Positions 44,736-54,530 of a stretch of 64,000 bases of DNA are shown here, one piece after another (the stretch's first letter is position 1; every line of letters starts with the position of its first letter). A program made the position numbers and the translations under genes. The stretch comes from Proteobacteria bacterium CG1_02_64_396 (lineage in GTDB: Bacteria; Pseudomonadota; MNWR01; CG1-02-64-396), in contig MNWR01000093.1 of assembly GCA_001872725.1 (NCBI GenBank), positions 1 through 64,000 on the forward strand, read 5' to 3'. The notes beneath the pieces were generated by a model. That model had not been told where the DNA came from, ran no database searches, and saw only the letters and a program-made list of their open reading frames with translations.

Positions 44736-46154
44736 ATGCCCCCCCACCGTCACACCAAGATCGTCGCCACGCTGGGTCCCGCCACTGACTCCCCCGAGAT
44801 GATCGAGGCGCTGCTGCGGGCCGGGGTTGATCTGTTCCGGCTGAATTTCTCGCACAGCGATCACGCCACCCACGCCCTGCTGATCGCCACCATCCGGCTG
44901 GTCGAGGCCTACCTGCAACGCCCTATCGCCATCCTGCAAGACCTCAAAGGGCCCGAGATCCGCACCCGCGATGTGGCCGATACGTTCCGCCCCCTGCATC
45001 AGGGGGAACACGTCGTGCTCGCTCCCGGCCCCGGTCCCATTCAGGGCACAGGTCCACTCTTCATCACCTTCGAACACCTGGCTGAAGATGTGCACGAGGG
45101 GCAGCGGGTTTTCATCGACGACGGCTCCATCGCCCTGATGGTCGAGGCGGTGATGGGGGTCGAAGTCCACTGCCGGGTTGAGCGGGGGGGGGTGCTTAAG
45201 AGCCGTAAGGGGGTCAACTTTCCCGGCGCCAACCTCTCGCTCCCTTTTCTCACCGACAAGGACTACGCCGATCTCGATTTCGGTATCGAAAACGGGGTCG
45301 ACATCGTCGCCGCCTCGTTTGTGCGCAGCGGCTCCGATGTGCGCCGGGTGCGCGATTACATCCGGGAGCGGGGCAGCAAGGCGATGGTGATGGCCAAGAT
45401 CGAAACCCGGCAGGCGGTCGACAATTTAGAGGAGGTCATCCGCGAGGCCGACGCAGTGATGGTGGCCCGGGGCGACTTGGGGGTGGAGATCCCGGTCGAG
45501 AAGGTGCCGATGGTGCAAAAGCGGATCATCGATCTGGCGGTGCACTTGGGTAAGCCGGTGCTCACCGCCACCCACATGCTCGAATCGATGACCCACCACG
45601 CCTACCCGACCCGAGCCGAGGTGACCGACGTGGCCAACGCGGTGCTCGACGGCACCGACGCGGTGATGTTGTCGGGGGAGACCGCCAATGGCGAATACCC
45701 AGTGGAGTCGGTGCTCACCATGGTGCGGGTGATCCAGGAGGCCGAAGGGGTGCAGCGCTACCAGCCCGCCTTCCAGGAATGGGAGCCCGATCTGGCCTCG
45801 GGGATTGGACGGGCCGCCTGCGTCTTGGCTCAAAGCCTCAAGGCCCAAGCGATCCTCTGTCCCACCGCCTCGGGAGCGACGGCGCGGCGCATCGCCATGT
45901 TCCGTCCCGAACGGCCCATTGTCGCCCTCTCGGTTGAGCCGCTGGTGCTACGTCAGTTGCTGCTCTCCCACGGGGTCTTCCCGATTCGGATGCGGGCGAT
46001 GGAGAGCCTCGATCAGATGGTGGAGGACAGCCACGACCTGGCGGTCGAGACTGGCTTCGTCAAAGCGGGGGATGTGGTGGTGCAGGTCTTCGGGCTGCCG
46101 GTGGGGGTGGCGGGGTCGACCAACACGATTCAGGTCCATCGCATCGAGGGTTGA
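44736..46154 (+). CDS. pyk: Pyruvate kinase
   Basis: This 472-residue glycolytic enzyme moves phosphate from phosphoenolpyruvate to ADP. Standard segments are TKIVATLGPATDSPEM, FRLNFSHSDH, LQDLKGPEIR, the active site MAKIETRQAV, ARGDLGVEIP, and LTATHMLESM. The C-terminal domain has LCPTASGATARRIAMFRP. The start at 44736 follows GGAG. It converges on the membrane-protein gene on the other strand. Confidence 0.96.
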   Translation: MPPHRHTKIVATLGPATDSPEMIEALLRAGVDLFRLNFSHSDHATHALLIATIRLVEAYLQRPIAILQDLKGPEIRTRDVADTFRPLHQGEHVVLAPGPGPIQGTGPLFITFEHLAEDVHEGQRVFIDDGSIALMVEAVMGVEVHCRVERGGVLKSRKGVNFPGANLSLPFLTDKDYADLDFGIENGVDIVAASFVRSGSDVRRVRDYIRERGSKAMVMAKIETRQAVDNLEEVIREADAVMVARGDLGVEIPVEKVPMVQKRIIDLAVHLGKPVLTATHMLESMTHHAYPTRAEVTDVANAVLDGTDAVMLSGETANGEYPVESVLTMVRVIQEAEGVQRYQPAFQEWEPDLASGIGRAACVLAQSLKAQAILCPTASGATARRIAMFRPERPIVALSVEPLVLRQLLLSHGVFPIRMRAMESLDQMVEDSHDLAVETGFVKAGDVVVQVFGLPVGVAGSTNTIQVHRIEG

Positions 46155-46181
46155 GCCTGTTGTTGCACCGCCGCCCAACGA

Positions 46182-46601
46182 TCACCGGAGTACGAACTGC
46201 GGATCGAACACCGCCCAGCCGGTGAGGATGACGAACAGCCGCACCAGCAGCACCCCCCGCGCCTGGAGGTGGTGTTCCGCACGCAGCGCAAGGCTGTTTT
46301 TGTCATCGGCAGCAGCCACCTTGGCAAGCGCCACACCGCTCTTGGCTTGCAGCGCGTAGAGGATGTAAAGGGTCATCAGCAGCGCCCAATGGCACCACAA
46401 AATGAAATCGGCCCCCCCCTCGTGGGTGACGAGCTGGCCGTACCAGTCGCGGTGCATGTAGAGGTAGAAGGGGACCAGCAGATCGAAGAGCATCGCCCCC
46501 CCCATGATCGCCACGTGCAGAGGGCGGATCTTGTGCAAGAAGAAGGCGGCGATCATCAGCAGGTAGATCAGGGCGGCGGCTTGCAAGACTTCGCTGGACA
46601 C
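46182..46601 (-). CDS. Small membrane protein of unknown function
   Basis: This 139-residue protein has four likely membrane helices ([54 protein letters not shown] and [15 protein letters not shown]). His residues near the second and third helices ([14 protein letters not shown]) could bind metal or haem, which is speculative. Between the last two helices is a charged loop. I do not recognise the family. It is convergent with pyk and divergent from purT. Confidence 0.75.
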   Translation of the reverse strand: MSSEVLQAAALIYLLMIAAFFLHKIRPLHVAIMGGAMLFDLLVPFYLYMHRDWYGQLVTHEGGADFILWCHWALLMTLYILYALQAKSGVALAKVAAADDKNSLALRAEHHLQARGVLLVRLFVILTGWAVFDPQFVLR

Positions 46602-46695
46602 GGCGTTTCCCCGGCAGGTGAACGAAAAGGGGGGGAAGGGTAACCCCGTCGCCCCGTCGAATCAGCTTCAATACCCATCGAACTCAGGAGTTCCC

Positions 46696-47895
46696 ATGCA
46701 CATCGGCACCCCCCTTTCCCCCTCGGCGACCCGCGTCATGCTTTTGGGCAGCGGCGAACTGGGCAAAGAGGTTGTCATTGCCCTGCAACGGCTGGGGGTG
46801 GAGACCATCGCGGTCGATCGTTATCCCAATGCCCCCGCCATGCAGGTCGCCCACCGCAGCTTTGTGCTCCCCATGACCGATCCCGTCGCCCTGAAGAGGC
46901 TCATCTTGCTGGAGCGGCCCCACCTGATCGTCCCCGAGATCGAAGCGATCGCCACCGACATGCTGTTGGAGATCGAGCACGAGGGGGTGGCCGAGGTGAT
47001 CCCGACGGCGCGGGCGACCCGCTTGACCATGAACCGGGAGGGGATCCGCCGTTTGGCCGCCGAAGAACTGGGGCTGCCCACCTCTCCTTACGCGTTTGCC
47101 TCTTCCTTGGAGGAACTGCAAGCGGCCATCGACAGCGGCATCGGCTACCCCTGCGTCGTCAAGCCGGTGATGTCCTCCTCGGGTAAGGGGCAGTCGGTGG
47201 TAAAAGGGGCCGAGGAGGTTGCGGCCGCCTGGAATGACGCCGGCAGTTCGGGACGAGTCGATTCGGGCCGGGTCATCGTCGAGGGGTTCATCGACTTCGA
47301 TTTCGAGATCACCCTGCTTACGGTGCGGGCCATAGGGCACTCGGGCGCGGTCGAGACCTTCTTTTGCGACCCCATCGGCCACAAGCAGGTCCACGGCGAT
47401 TACGTCGAGAGTTGGCAGCCCCAGGCGATGAGCGATGCCGCGTTGAATCAAGCTCAGGAGATCGCTGCCACCGTCACCAGCAGCCTGGGGGGACGTGGTC
47501 TCTTCGGGGTCGAGCTCTTCGTGCAGGGGGAGAAGGTCTGGTTTTCCGAGGTCAGCCCCCGCCCCCATGACACCGGCATGGTGACCATGGCGACCATGCG
47601 TTTGAACGAATTCGAGCTGCATGCCCGCGCCATCCTCGGTTTGCCGGTCGATACCACCCTGCGCCGCCCTGGTGCCAGCGCCGTGATCTACGGCGGCATC
47701 GAGGGGGAAGGGGTCCGTTTCGAGGGGGTGGAGCGGGCACTCACCGTTCCCGAGAGCGAGGTGCGGCTGTTCGGCAAGCCCGAGTCCTGGCAACGCCGTC
47801 GTATGGGGGTGGCGCTGGCCGGTGCCGACGATGTCGAGACGGCGCGGGCGCGAGCCTTAGAGGCAGCGGGGAAGGTGAAGGTGGTCAAGGGGTAG
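46696..47895 (+). CDS. purT: Formate-dependent phosphoribosylglycinamide formyltransferase
   Basis: This 399-residue ATP-grasp enzyme uses formate and ATP for the third step of purine synthesis, replacing the folate-dependent PurN. Hallmarks are [13 protein letters not shown] at the N-terminus, [29 protein letters not shown], and [14 protein letters not shown]. The start at 46696 gives the usual length. A bidirectional terminator lies downstream. Confidence 0.96.
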   Translation: MHIGTPLSPSATRVMLLGSGELGKEVVIALQRLGVETIAVDRYPNAPAMQVAHRSFVLPMTDPVALKRLILLERPHLIVPEIEAIATDMLLEIEHEGVAEVIPTARATRLTMNREGIRRLAAEELGLPTSPYAFASSLEELQAAIDSGIGYPCVVKPVMSSSGKGQSVVKGAEEVAAAWNDAGSSGRVDSGRVIVEGFIDFDFEITLLTVRAIGHSGAVETFFCDPIGHKQVHGDYVESWQPQAMSDAALNQAQEIAATVTSSLGGRGLFGVELFVQGEKVWFSEVSPRPHDTGMVTMATMRLNEFELHARAILGLPVDTTLRRPGASAVIYGGIEGEGVRFEGVERALTVPESEVRLFGKPESWQRRRMGVALAGADDVETARARALEAAGKVKVVKG

Positions 47896-47969
47896 ACCTG
47901 GGGTTTCAACCCCAAGGGACGCGCTGATCGATGCAGCGTCCCCCTTGAAAAAGCGCCGATCAATTCGGC

Positions 47970-48008
47970 AAAAAAAGCCCCGGCAGTCACCTGCCGGGGC
48001 TTTTTTTT
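47970..48008. terminator. Bidirectional rho-independent terminator
   Basis: AAAAAAAGCCCCGGCAG and its complement CTGCCGGGGCTTTTTTT flank a TCAC loop. It serves purT (+) and the DUF4389-type gene (-), whose stop codon touches its edge. Confidence 0.92.
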
Positions 48009-48451
48009 CAACCCTCCTCAGTGGGGGGTGTGGCCGGTTTGCGGCGGGTGCGCTGTTTCGGGGGGGTGTCGGCATCGACCCCGGCGGCTGCATCCTCGGG
48101 GTCGATGATCTCCCCCACAACCTCCTCGGCGCTTTCAGATTCAGGCTCAACCACTTCGGCTTGAACCTCCTCCTCATCGTCGGGCTCGGCCTGGGGCCAA
48201 TCCTTAAACGGGAAGGGGCGCACGTCGCTGGCGAAGGTCTGGTAGCGGAAGATCTCGTTGGTGTAGGCGGCCAGTTGTGCCCCGAGGCGGCTCAGCCGCA
48301 CCTCCCGCTCTCCGCTGAAGAGCACGAAAAGAAACTGCACCACGGTCACCGCCCCCACCACAATGCGGGCGAGCCAAAACAAGACGACAAACAGCAGAAT
48401 GTACAGGCCCCGGATCCAGGTACTCGGGGCGGTCAGGTGTTCCTGAAGCAT
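48008..48451 (-). CDS. DUF4389-like membrane protein
   Basis: This 147-residue protein has an N-terminal membrane stretch (WIRGLYILLFVVLFWLARIV then a second, weaker FLFVLFSG), a segment QLAAYTNEIFRYQTF and a long acidic tail ending in a basic Lys/Arg patch. It resembles DUF4389 proteins, whose role is unknown. The ATG at 48451 is chosen because GGAG lies 6 bases upstream; a TTG five codons earlier overlaps that site. It follows hemH by 20 bases. Confidence 0.75.
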   Translation of the reverse strand: MLQEHLTAPSTWIRGLYILLFVVLFWLARIVVGAVTVVQFLFVLFSGEREVRLSRLGAQLAAYTNEIFRYQTFASDVRPFPFKDWPQAEPDDEEEVQAEVVEPESESAEEVVGEIIDPEDAAAGVDADTPPKQRTRRKPATPPTEEG

Positions 48452-48471
48452 GATGGGCTCCTTCAAGGTGT

Positions 48472-49503
48472 TCAGGGGATTTTGATCCAGCCGCCTAGGT
48501 GGTTCAGGCTCAATCGGGTTAAGGCCTCGATATGCTCGGGGGTGTCGTTGAGGGCGTCAATGTAACGCAGCATCTCCCCCCCGGCGGCCTTGAAGTGTTC
48601 GTGGTAGCCGACCGCGACCTCCTCCAAGGTTTCTAAGCAATCGGCGGCAAAACCGGGGCAGACCACATCGACCCGTTTCACCCCTTGCTGGGCCAGAGTG
48701 CTCAAGGCCTCGTCGGTGTAGGGGGTCAGCCAGGGCTCTTTGCCGAAGCGCGATTGGTAGGCCAGCGACCACCGCCCCGTCTCTAGTCCCAGGGTTTGGG
48801 CCAACAATCGGGCTGTGGATTGGCATTGTTCCGGGTAAGGGTCGCCCGCGTCGGCGTAGCGCTGCGGCATACCGTGGAACGACAGCAGCAGGTGGTCGGG
48901 TTTGTCTGCGTTGGCCCAGCGTGCCTGAATATGGGCAGCAAGGGTGGCCACATGATGAGGATCGTCGTGGTAATCGCGGATCCAGCGCAGTTCGGGCATC
49001 CGCCGCCAGGTGGTGAGCTCGGCCATCACCGCGTCGAAGGCCGACCCGGTGGTGGCTGCGCTGTATTGGGGGAACATCGGCACAATGAGGATGCGCTCAC
49101 ACCCCATGGCATCCAGGGCTTGCAGCCCCTGGGCGATGGAGGGGGCGCCGTAGCGCATCCCTAGCACCACCGGGATTGTCGCCCCGGTTTGGCGACCGAG
49201 CGCCTGGGCCAGCGCCTGGCTCTGACGGCGAGAGATCGCCAGCAACGGGGAGCCATCCTCACCCCACACCGCCTGGTAGAGGGCCGCCGATTTGGCCGGG
49301 CGGGTGTTGAGGATGATGCCGTGCAGGATCGGCCACCACCTCCAGCGCGGCAGCTCCACCACCCTGGGGTCGCTCAGAAATTGGGCCAGATAGGGTTTAA
49401 GGGCGGCGGCGGTTGGCGCCTCGGGGGTGCCGAGGTTGACCAGCAGCACCCCGCAGGGGGGGGCGTCGGCAGGGGGCGGGGCGGGGGAGCGGAAGTCGGA
49501 CAT
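48472..49503 (-). CDS. hemH: Ferrochelatase
   Basis: This 343-residue enzyme inserts iron into protoporphyrin IX. Family segments are GVLLVNLGTPEAP, YRAIWG-like YQAVWGEDGSPL, VPMFPQYSAATTGS, the active-site LLSFHGMPQRYADAGDPYPEQC, and CPGFAADCLETLEE. There is no clear ribosome binding site. An in-frame ATG at 49542 is possible as a longer start. It completes the haem genes in this window, which supports the multihaem cytochromes nearby. Confidence 0.94.
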   Translation of the reverse strand: MSDFRSPAPPPADAPPCGVLLVNLGTPEAPTAAALKPYLAQFLSDPRVVELPRWRWWPILHGIILNTRPAKSAALYQAVWGEDGSPLLAISRRQSQALAQALGRQTGATIPVVLGMRYGAPSIAQGLQALDAMGCERILIVPMFPQYSAATTGSAFDAVMAELTTWRRMPELRWIRDYHDDPHHVATLAAHIQARWANADKPDHLLLSFHGMPQRYADAGDPYPEQCQSTARLLAQTLGLETGRWSLAYQSRFGKEPWLTPYTDEALSTLAQQGVKRVDVVCPGFAADCLETLEEVAVGYHEHFKAAGGEMLRYIDALNDTPEHIEALTRLSLNHLGGWIKIP

Positions 49504-49576
49504 GGTGGTCGCCGCGTCTCTTTCACGTTGCTTCGAGGCCATAGGGGCCGCTTTAATCGGACCTTCAAGGTTCATC

Positions 49577-50788
49577 ATGTCGCAAACCACGAGGAAGGTC
49601 ATGCCCGATTCCACCCCAGCAGCCCTCAAGCTCGCCCCCCGTATGGGGGAGATCTCCTCCTTCCAGGTCATGGATCTGCTCAGTCGGGCCAAGGCCCTTG
49701 AAGAGCAAGGGATCGACGTGGTCCACATGGAGATCGGCGAACCCGACTTCAATACCCCCGCACCGATTGTGGCGGCGGGGATCGCTGCGTTGCAGAACGG
49801 TCTGACCCACTACACCCCGGCGCTGGGGTTGCCCGAACTGCGGGCTGCCATCGCCCGCCACTACCAAACCGAGTACGGGGTCACGGTCGATCCGGAGCGG
49901 GTGATCGTCACCCCCGGCGCCTCGGGGGCGCTCAGCGCCCTGATGGCGGCGTTGATCGCCCCCGGCGACCAGGTGCTGATGGCCGATCCCGGTTACCCCT
50001 GCAACCGCAATTTCGTGCGGCTGGCCGAGGGGGAGACGGTGCGGGTGCCGGTCAACATCGAGACCGCTTACCAGCTCACCCCCGAATTGGTCGAGTACTT
50101 CTGGGATGACAAAACCAAAGCGGTCCTACTCGCCTCCCCCTCCAACCCCACCGGGACGGTGGTGCCCAAGGACGACCTGGCGGGGATTGTCGAGATCGCC
50201 AATCGTCGCGGCGGCCGGGTAATCGTCGACGAGATCTACCACGGCTTGCTTTTCGACGCCCCCACCACCACGGCTCTGGCATTGAGCGACCAGGCGATTG
50301 TGGTCAACAGCTTTTCAAAGTTTTACGGCATGACCGGCTGGCGCCTGGGCTGGATGGTGGTCCCCCCCGATTTGGTCCGCCCGCTCGAAAAACTGGTGCA
50401 GAGCCTCTTCATCGCCGCAGCCACCCCGGCTCAATATGCGGCGCTGGCGGCGTTTTCACCTGAAACCCGAGCGATCCTTGAGGAGCGGCGCGACATTCTC
50501 AAGCAGCGGCGCGACTTCCTGCTTCCGGCGCTACGCGGCTTGGGTTTCGACATCCCGGTGACCCCCCAGGGGGCATTTTACCTCTACGCCGATTGCAGTC
50601 GTCTGACCCGCAGCAGCAAGGCACTGGCGACCCAGTTGTTGGAACGGGCCCATGTGGCGGTCACCCCCGGCGGCGATTTTGGGGAATACCGGGCCGACCG
50701 GCACATCCGCTTTGCCTACACCACCGGCCTCGATCATTTGGAAGAGGGGGTACGGCGCATCGGCGCCTTCCTTAATGGGGGGCGCTAA
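49577..50788 (+). CDS. Pyridoxal-phosphate-dependent class I aminotransferase
   Basis: This 403-residue enzyme has the fold-type I features EIGEPDFNTP, GLTHYTPALGLPELR, ASPSNPTGTV, VDEIYHGL, and the PLP lysine in NSFSKFYGMTGWRLGWM. The substrate amino acid cannot be read from these motifs; relatives act on aspartate, alanine or aromatic amino acids. An ATG at 49601 is an alternative start. It is divergent from hemH. Confidence 0.92.
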   Translation: MSQTTRKVMPDSTPAALKLAPRMGEISSFQVMDLLSRAKALEEQGIDVVHMEIGEPDFNTPAPIVAAGIAALQNGLTHYTPALGLPELRAAIARHYQTEYGVTVDPERVIVTPGASGALSALMAALIAPGDQVLMADPGYPCNRNFVRLAEGETVRVPVNIETAYQLTPELVEYFWDDKTKAVLLASPSNPTGTVVPKDDLAGIVEIANRRGGRVIVDEIYHGLLFDAPTTTALALSDQAIVVNSFSKFYGMTGWRLGWMVVPPDLVRPLEKLVQSLFIAAATPAQYAALAAFSPETRAILEERRDILKQRRDFLLPALRGLGFDIPVTPQGAFYLYADCSRLTRSSKALATQLLERAHVAVTPGGDFGEYRADRHIRFAYTTGLDHLEEGVRRIGAFLNGGR

Positions 50789-50878
50789 GTTCGGAACGAC
50801 CCCACCGAGAATGGCTCTCAACCTGAGCCGTGGGGCGCCGCGAGAGTGCCCCCGTACATGTTGAGAGGAGGATCGATC

Positions 50879-51847
50879 ATGTCTTCATGGCGCTGGTTGT
50901 GGATCGCTTCACTGGTGGCAGCCTCTGCCCCCGCTTGGGCCGACATCGCCCATCCCCCGATTGTCCCCGAGGGTCGTTTCGACATCGGCATTGGCAATTC
51001 GATGTTGGATCGTCGGGAGTCGGTGGTCGCTTATGCCGGCTATGGACAGCAACAGGGCAAAAACAACGTGTATGACCTGGACCGCGTTTGGGAGGGGCGG
51101 ATTGGTGCCGACCTGCATCGTGAGCAATTCGGGGTGGCGGTGGGGTTGTTCGCCTCGGATGGCACCGGCGCGGGCGACACCTCGGCCCCTCTAAATCGCG
51201 ACGATTTTAAATACCGCACCCTGAATCTTGAGGGGGCGTACCACTTTGCCGCCGGCACCTTGCAGATTGGGGGCGACGCCCTGCGCACCCAGCGTCATTT
51301 GCAAACCAGCAGCCTGGGAACCACCCAAGCCGGTACAACCAGCTTCACCGAGACCCTCTACTGGATTCAGTACACCCAACGGTTGGGCGACAGCCACTTC
51401 CTCGGCCTCTATGTGCGACCCAAGCGCAGCTTCAACTACAGCTACGACGGCACCCTGAGCAAGACGGTCAACGAGGAGGAACCGGCGGTTTATCGCGTGG
51501 GATGGGGCGGCGTACAGGGGGAGGGGGGCGACAAGCGGGTTTATGGGCTCGACTTCTGGATCAGCAACGCCGCCGGACGCAAGGGGACCGGCTACGTCGT
51601 CTCGGGGGGGCAGTCCTTCGGTCCCTTTGCGGTGGCGGCCCGCTTCGACGACGAGACCGGCACCGTCTCGTCGGGGACCTTCGCACGCAAGGATCTTCTG
51701 ATAGAGGGGTATTGGCGCCCCGGCGATTGGGGGACGATGGGGCTCTACTACGATTGGAATTTCGACAACTACGACCTCTCGCTGGCCCAACCCAACCAGA
51801 CCAATCGCAATACGCGGTTTGGGTTCAAGGTGACGGGGGAGTTTTGA
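50879..51847 (+). CDS. Outer-membrane beta-barrel protein
   Basis: This 322-residue protein has a Sec signal peptide (WRWLWIASLVAASAPAWA, cut near residue 20) and alternating strands rich in Tyr, Gly and aromatic girdle residues (for example TGYVVSGGQSFGPFAVAARF). It ends in Phe (KVTGEF), the usual outer-membrane insertion signal. GAGGA precedes the start at 50879. The substrate or role is unknown. About 88 bases at its 3' end recur identically at 57537-57624. Confidence 0.82.
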   Translation: MSSWRWLWIASLVAASAPAWADIAHPPIVPEGRFDIGIGNSMLDRRESVVAYAGYGQQQGKNNVYDLDRVWEGRIGADLHREQFGVAVGLFASDGTGAGDTSAPLNRDDFKYRTLNLEGAYHFAAGTLQIGGDALRTQRHLQTSSLGTTQAGTTSFTETLYWIQYTQRLGDSHFLGLYVRPKRSFNYSYDGTLSKTVNEEEPAVYRVGWGGVQGEGGDKRVYGLDFWISNAAGRKGTGYVVSGGQSFGPFAVAARFDDETGTVSSGTFARKDLLIEGYWRPGDWGTMGLYYDWNFDNYDLSLAQPNQTNRNTRFGFKVTGEF

Positions 51848-52162
51848 AGGTTGTTTTTCCGCAGCGTCGGACGGTCCGGACCCGACCGATGCTGCGAACG
51901 TGCGCGCCCTGATCTTGCCTCCATCCCTGGGCTGCCAAAATCGGGAACGTCAGTAGGAGGCGACCCCGTCGCCGAAGCGGTTGTAGATGCTGTCGTAGGA
52001 GGCGACCCCGTCGCCGAAGAAGCTCTGCCGAAAAAGGCAGGAAAACCCTTATTCGGCGTTTCCATAGAGAACCCCTAAAAACCGCCTTCCTGGCGGTTTT
52101 TAGGTTTCCAAAGGTGTTACCGAGCATGTGCCAACCTTCGGGCCCAACACGACAACGAGGTG
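51848..52162. repeat. Intergenic REP copies and a terminator
   Basis: Two direct REP copies (GTAGGAG then a GGCGAC/GTCGCC palindrome) start at 51953 and 51995. The surrounding 51930-52070 also matches 57262-57390 in patches (CCAAAATC, GGAACGT, AAGCTCTGC, CGGCGTTTCC). A perfect 12-base stem at 52075-52103 (CTAAAAACCGCC and its complement) can end transcription from both sides. No gene is seen. Confidence 0.8.
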
Positions 52163-52771
52163 TTACTGCTTGGCCCCGAACAGGTCGTCGATGGGGGTAT
52201 CGAACAGGTGGTTGGCGTAGTTGCTGATGGTTTTCACCGCGATGGCCAGCAGGATGTCCAACACATGCCGCTGCTCGTAACCCGCCGCCAAAAACGCCGC
52301 AACCTCTTCGCGGCTGGCCTTGCCCCGTCGATCCACCAGCACCCGAGTGAATTGGTGCAGCGCCCGCAGGCGGGGTTCGGGAATTTCCCCCTGGTCCAGG
52401 ATGGCTTGGGTCACCGCTCTGGGGACTTGGGCCATGTTGTCGGCCATGAAGCAATGGGCCGCCGTGCAGTAATCGCATTGGTTTTCCCGGCTGACCGTCA
52501 AAAGAACGATCTCCTGCTCCACGGGGGTCAAGCCCGAATCGGTACGGAAACGGTCGTAGCCCAGCAGGTAGGTTTCCAGCAAATGCGGCGCATTGGCCAT
52601 GTAGGCGTAGGTGTTGGGAATGAAGCCCAGTTTGCTGTGGGCCGTTTCCAACAACGTGCGGGTCCGTGCCTCGGCGGTGTCGATCCGCTGGGCGGGCAGG
52701 TCGAGGGCGGGGTGGTGGTTGGCGGCGCAGGCGCTTGTGGCGGTGCAACTTGCGGCAGAGCAGGTGTTCAT
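52163..52771 (-). CDS. Carboxymuconolactone-decarboxylase/AhpD-like protein
   Basis: This 202-residue helical protein has the redox-type CxxC of AhpD-like proteins in ENQCDYCTAAH, followed by helices typical of the CMD family (peroxidase-related). The N-terminal 30 residues have several extra Cys (CSAASCTATSACAA). Members act as alkylhydroperoxidase partners or decarboxylases. It is divergent from an AraC-type regulator gene 133 bases away, which may control it. Confidence 0.85.
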   Translation of the reverse strand: MNTCSAASCTATSACAANHHPALDLPAQRIDTAEARTRTLLETAHSKLGFIPNTYAYMANAPHLLETYLLGYDRFRTDSGLTPVEQEIVLLTVSRENQCDYCTAAHCFMADNMAQVPRAVTQAILDQGEIPEPRLRALHQFTRVLVDRRGKASREEVAAFLAAGYEQRHVLDILLAIAVKTISNYANHLFDTPIDDLFGAKQ

Positions 52772-52904
52772 GGCGTGGTCTCCGTGGTGGATGGAATGCC
52801 CGTCTGGGCTACGGAGACGATGTTAGGGATGGTGACTGGACGTTAAATGCCGGTTAGTCCTATTTTTATGCCAATTCGTCCATTTTATTCGGTGCGGGGT
52901 GGGT

Positions 52905-53834
52905 ATGGATGTTCTTAACGATCTGCTGAGCACCATGAACATGCGCGGCGATGTGTATTTTCGCTGCGCCTTCACCGCCCCCTGGGGGATGCGGATCGCC
53001 CCGGTTTCGGTGGCGGAATTCCACATCGTCGTCCAGGGGGCGTGCTGCATTCAGGTGTTGGATCGGCCCGACCCGGTGGTGTTGCAAGCTGGGGATGTTG
53101 TGTTGTTTCCCCACGGCCAGGCCCATGTTTTGTTGGACGCCACCGACACCACCCCCGCCCCCGCCCACGACATTGTTCCCCAGATCCCCAGCAACTACGG
53201 CCCGGTGGTGTACGGAGGGGGCGGGGTCGGCGCCGACATCATCTGCGGTTATTTCGAGTTCGACCGGGGGACCAACCGGGCGCTGCTGGAGGCTTTGCCG
53301 CAATTTGTGCACGTTCAGGGGCAGGCCATCGCCGCCGATTTTCCCTGGTTGAACCACACCCTGCATTTCATCGCCCACGAAACCGGCCATCCGCGCCACG
53401 GCACCGAGGGGGTGGTCAACCGGCTCGTCGAGGTGATGTTCATTCAGATCATGCGGGCCTACATCGCCAGCCAACCCCACGCGGGTGGGTTGCTGGGGGC
53501 CATCGCCGATCCCCGGCTTGGACGGGCGCTGGCGGCCCTGCACCGTCGCCCCGAAACCCCCTGGCGCCTGGAGGATCTGGCCGACGTTGCGGGGATGTCC
53601 CGCTCCGCTTTTGCCGCCGGGTTTCAGTCCCAGGTGGGGCAATCCCCCATGCAATACCTGACCGCTTGGCGTATGGGCAAAGCGGCCACCCTGTTGACCA
53701 CCACCGTCCAAGGGCTGGCCGACATTGCCGAGCAGTGCGGCTATACCTCGCCGGTGGCCTTTGCCAAGGCGTTCAAGCGCCACTTCGGGGTGGGACCGGG
53801 GCGGTATCGCAAGGGGTTGTTGGATCCTTCGTAA
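52905..53834 (+). CDS. AraC-family transcriptional regulator with cupin domain
   Basis: This 309-residue protein has an N-terminal cupin sensor domain (AEFHIVVQGACCIQV, LQAGDVVLFPHGQAH) and a C-terminal AraC double helix-turn-helix (WRLEDLADVAGMSRSAFAAGF, DIAEQCGYTSPVAFAKAFKRHFG, both shown in part). It resembles regulators next to AhpD-like genes and likely controls the divergent gene at 52163-52771. A GTG at 52899 is an alternative start. Confidence 0.88.
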   Translation: MDVLNDLLSTMNMRGDVYFRCAFTAPWGMRIAPVSVAEFHIVVQGACCIQVLDRPDPVVLQAGDVVLFPHGQAHVLLDATDTTPAPAHDIVPQIPSNYGPVVYGGGGVGADIICGYFEFDRGTNRALLEALPQFVHVQGQAIAADFPWLNHTLHFIAHETGHPRHGTEGVVNRLVEVMFIQIMRAYIASQPHAGGLLGAIADPRLGRALAALHRRPETPWRLEDLADVAGMSRSAFAAGFQSQVGQSPMQYLTAWRMGKAATLLTTTVQGLADIAEQCGYTSPVAFAKAFKRHFGVGPGRYRKGLLDPS

Positions 53835-53909
53835 GATTCCCCCTCTTGGTGCGAATGGGGGGGTAATGCTCCCGCGAAGGAGCCCCCATCCCCTGAAGGA
53901 GGATCTGCC

Positions 53910-54530
53910 ATGTTTCGCATCCTGACCCTGGTTTTAAGCCTGTCCGCCCTGGCCGTGAGCCCCGCTCTGGCGGCAAGCCACGCCAACCCCTGCAACCCCT
54001 GTCGCCCCGCCGCGACGAACGCCAACCCGTGCAGCCCGGCGCCGCAGGCCAATCCCTGCAATCCCTGTGCGATGCCCCATGCCACCCCCCCCGCCAACCC
54101 CCCCGCCAACCCGTGCGCGATGCCGTCGCCCAAAAAACCGGCCAATCCCTGCAACCCGTGCGCGATGCCATCCGGCCAAGGGACGAGCCACAACACCCCG
54201 ATCCGCCCCCACGCCTTCGATACCTTCCAGCAAGCGGTCGCCCTGGGGCAGAAGCTCTGGAGCGACGACGAGCACTTGGGGGAAAACGGGGTCTCTTGCC
54301 TGTCGTGCCATTCCGGGTTCGACAAGCTTCACTTCGAGGCCAACCAGAACTTCCCCCACTTCGTCCCCATGACCGGCGATGTGGTCACCCTGGACCAGAT
54401 GATCAACTACTGCCTGCTCAACCCGATGGGGGGTAAGGCGCTCGATCCCAACAGCCGCGAGATGACCGCCATGGCCGCCTTTTATCGGGCCTACCGTCTC
54501 CAGTACCTTCAGGGGCGCGTTGCCCGATGA
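53910..54530 (+). CDS. Periplasmic c-type cytochrome with NPC-repeat segment
   Basis: This 206-residue protein has a signal peptide (ILTLVLSLSALAVSPALA). It is followed by a stretch of about 65 residues with ANPCNPC-type repeats (NPCNPC three times, plus NPCS and NPCA), and then a helical domain with one haem-binding motif CLSCH near residue 130. The repeat region's Cys could bind metal or carry redox disulfides. AAGGAGG sits just upstream. The gene overlaps the five-haem cytochrome by 4 bases, so they probably work together in periplasmic electron transfer. Confidence 0.82.
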   Translation: MFRILTLVLSLSALAVSPALAASHANPCNPCRPAATNANPCSPAPQANPCNPCAMPHATPPANPPANPCAMPSPKKPANPCNPCAMPSGQGTSHNTPIRPHAFDTFQQAVALGQKLWSDDEHLGENGVSCLSCHSGFDKLHFEANQNFPHFVPMTGDVVTLDQMINYCLLNPMGGKALDPNSREMTAMAAFYRAYRLQYLQGRVAR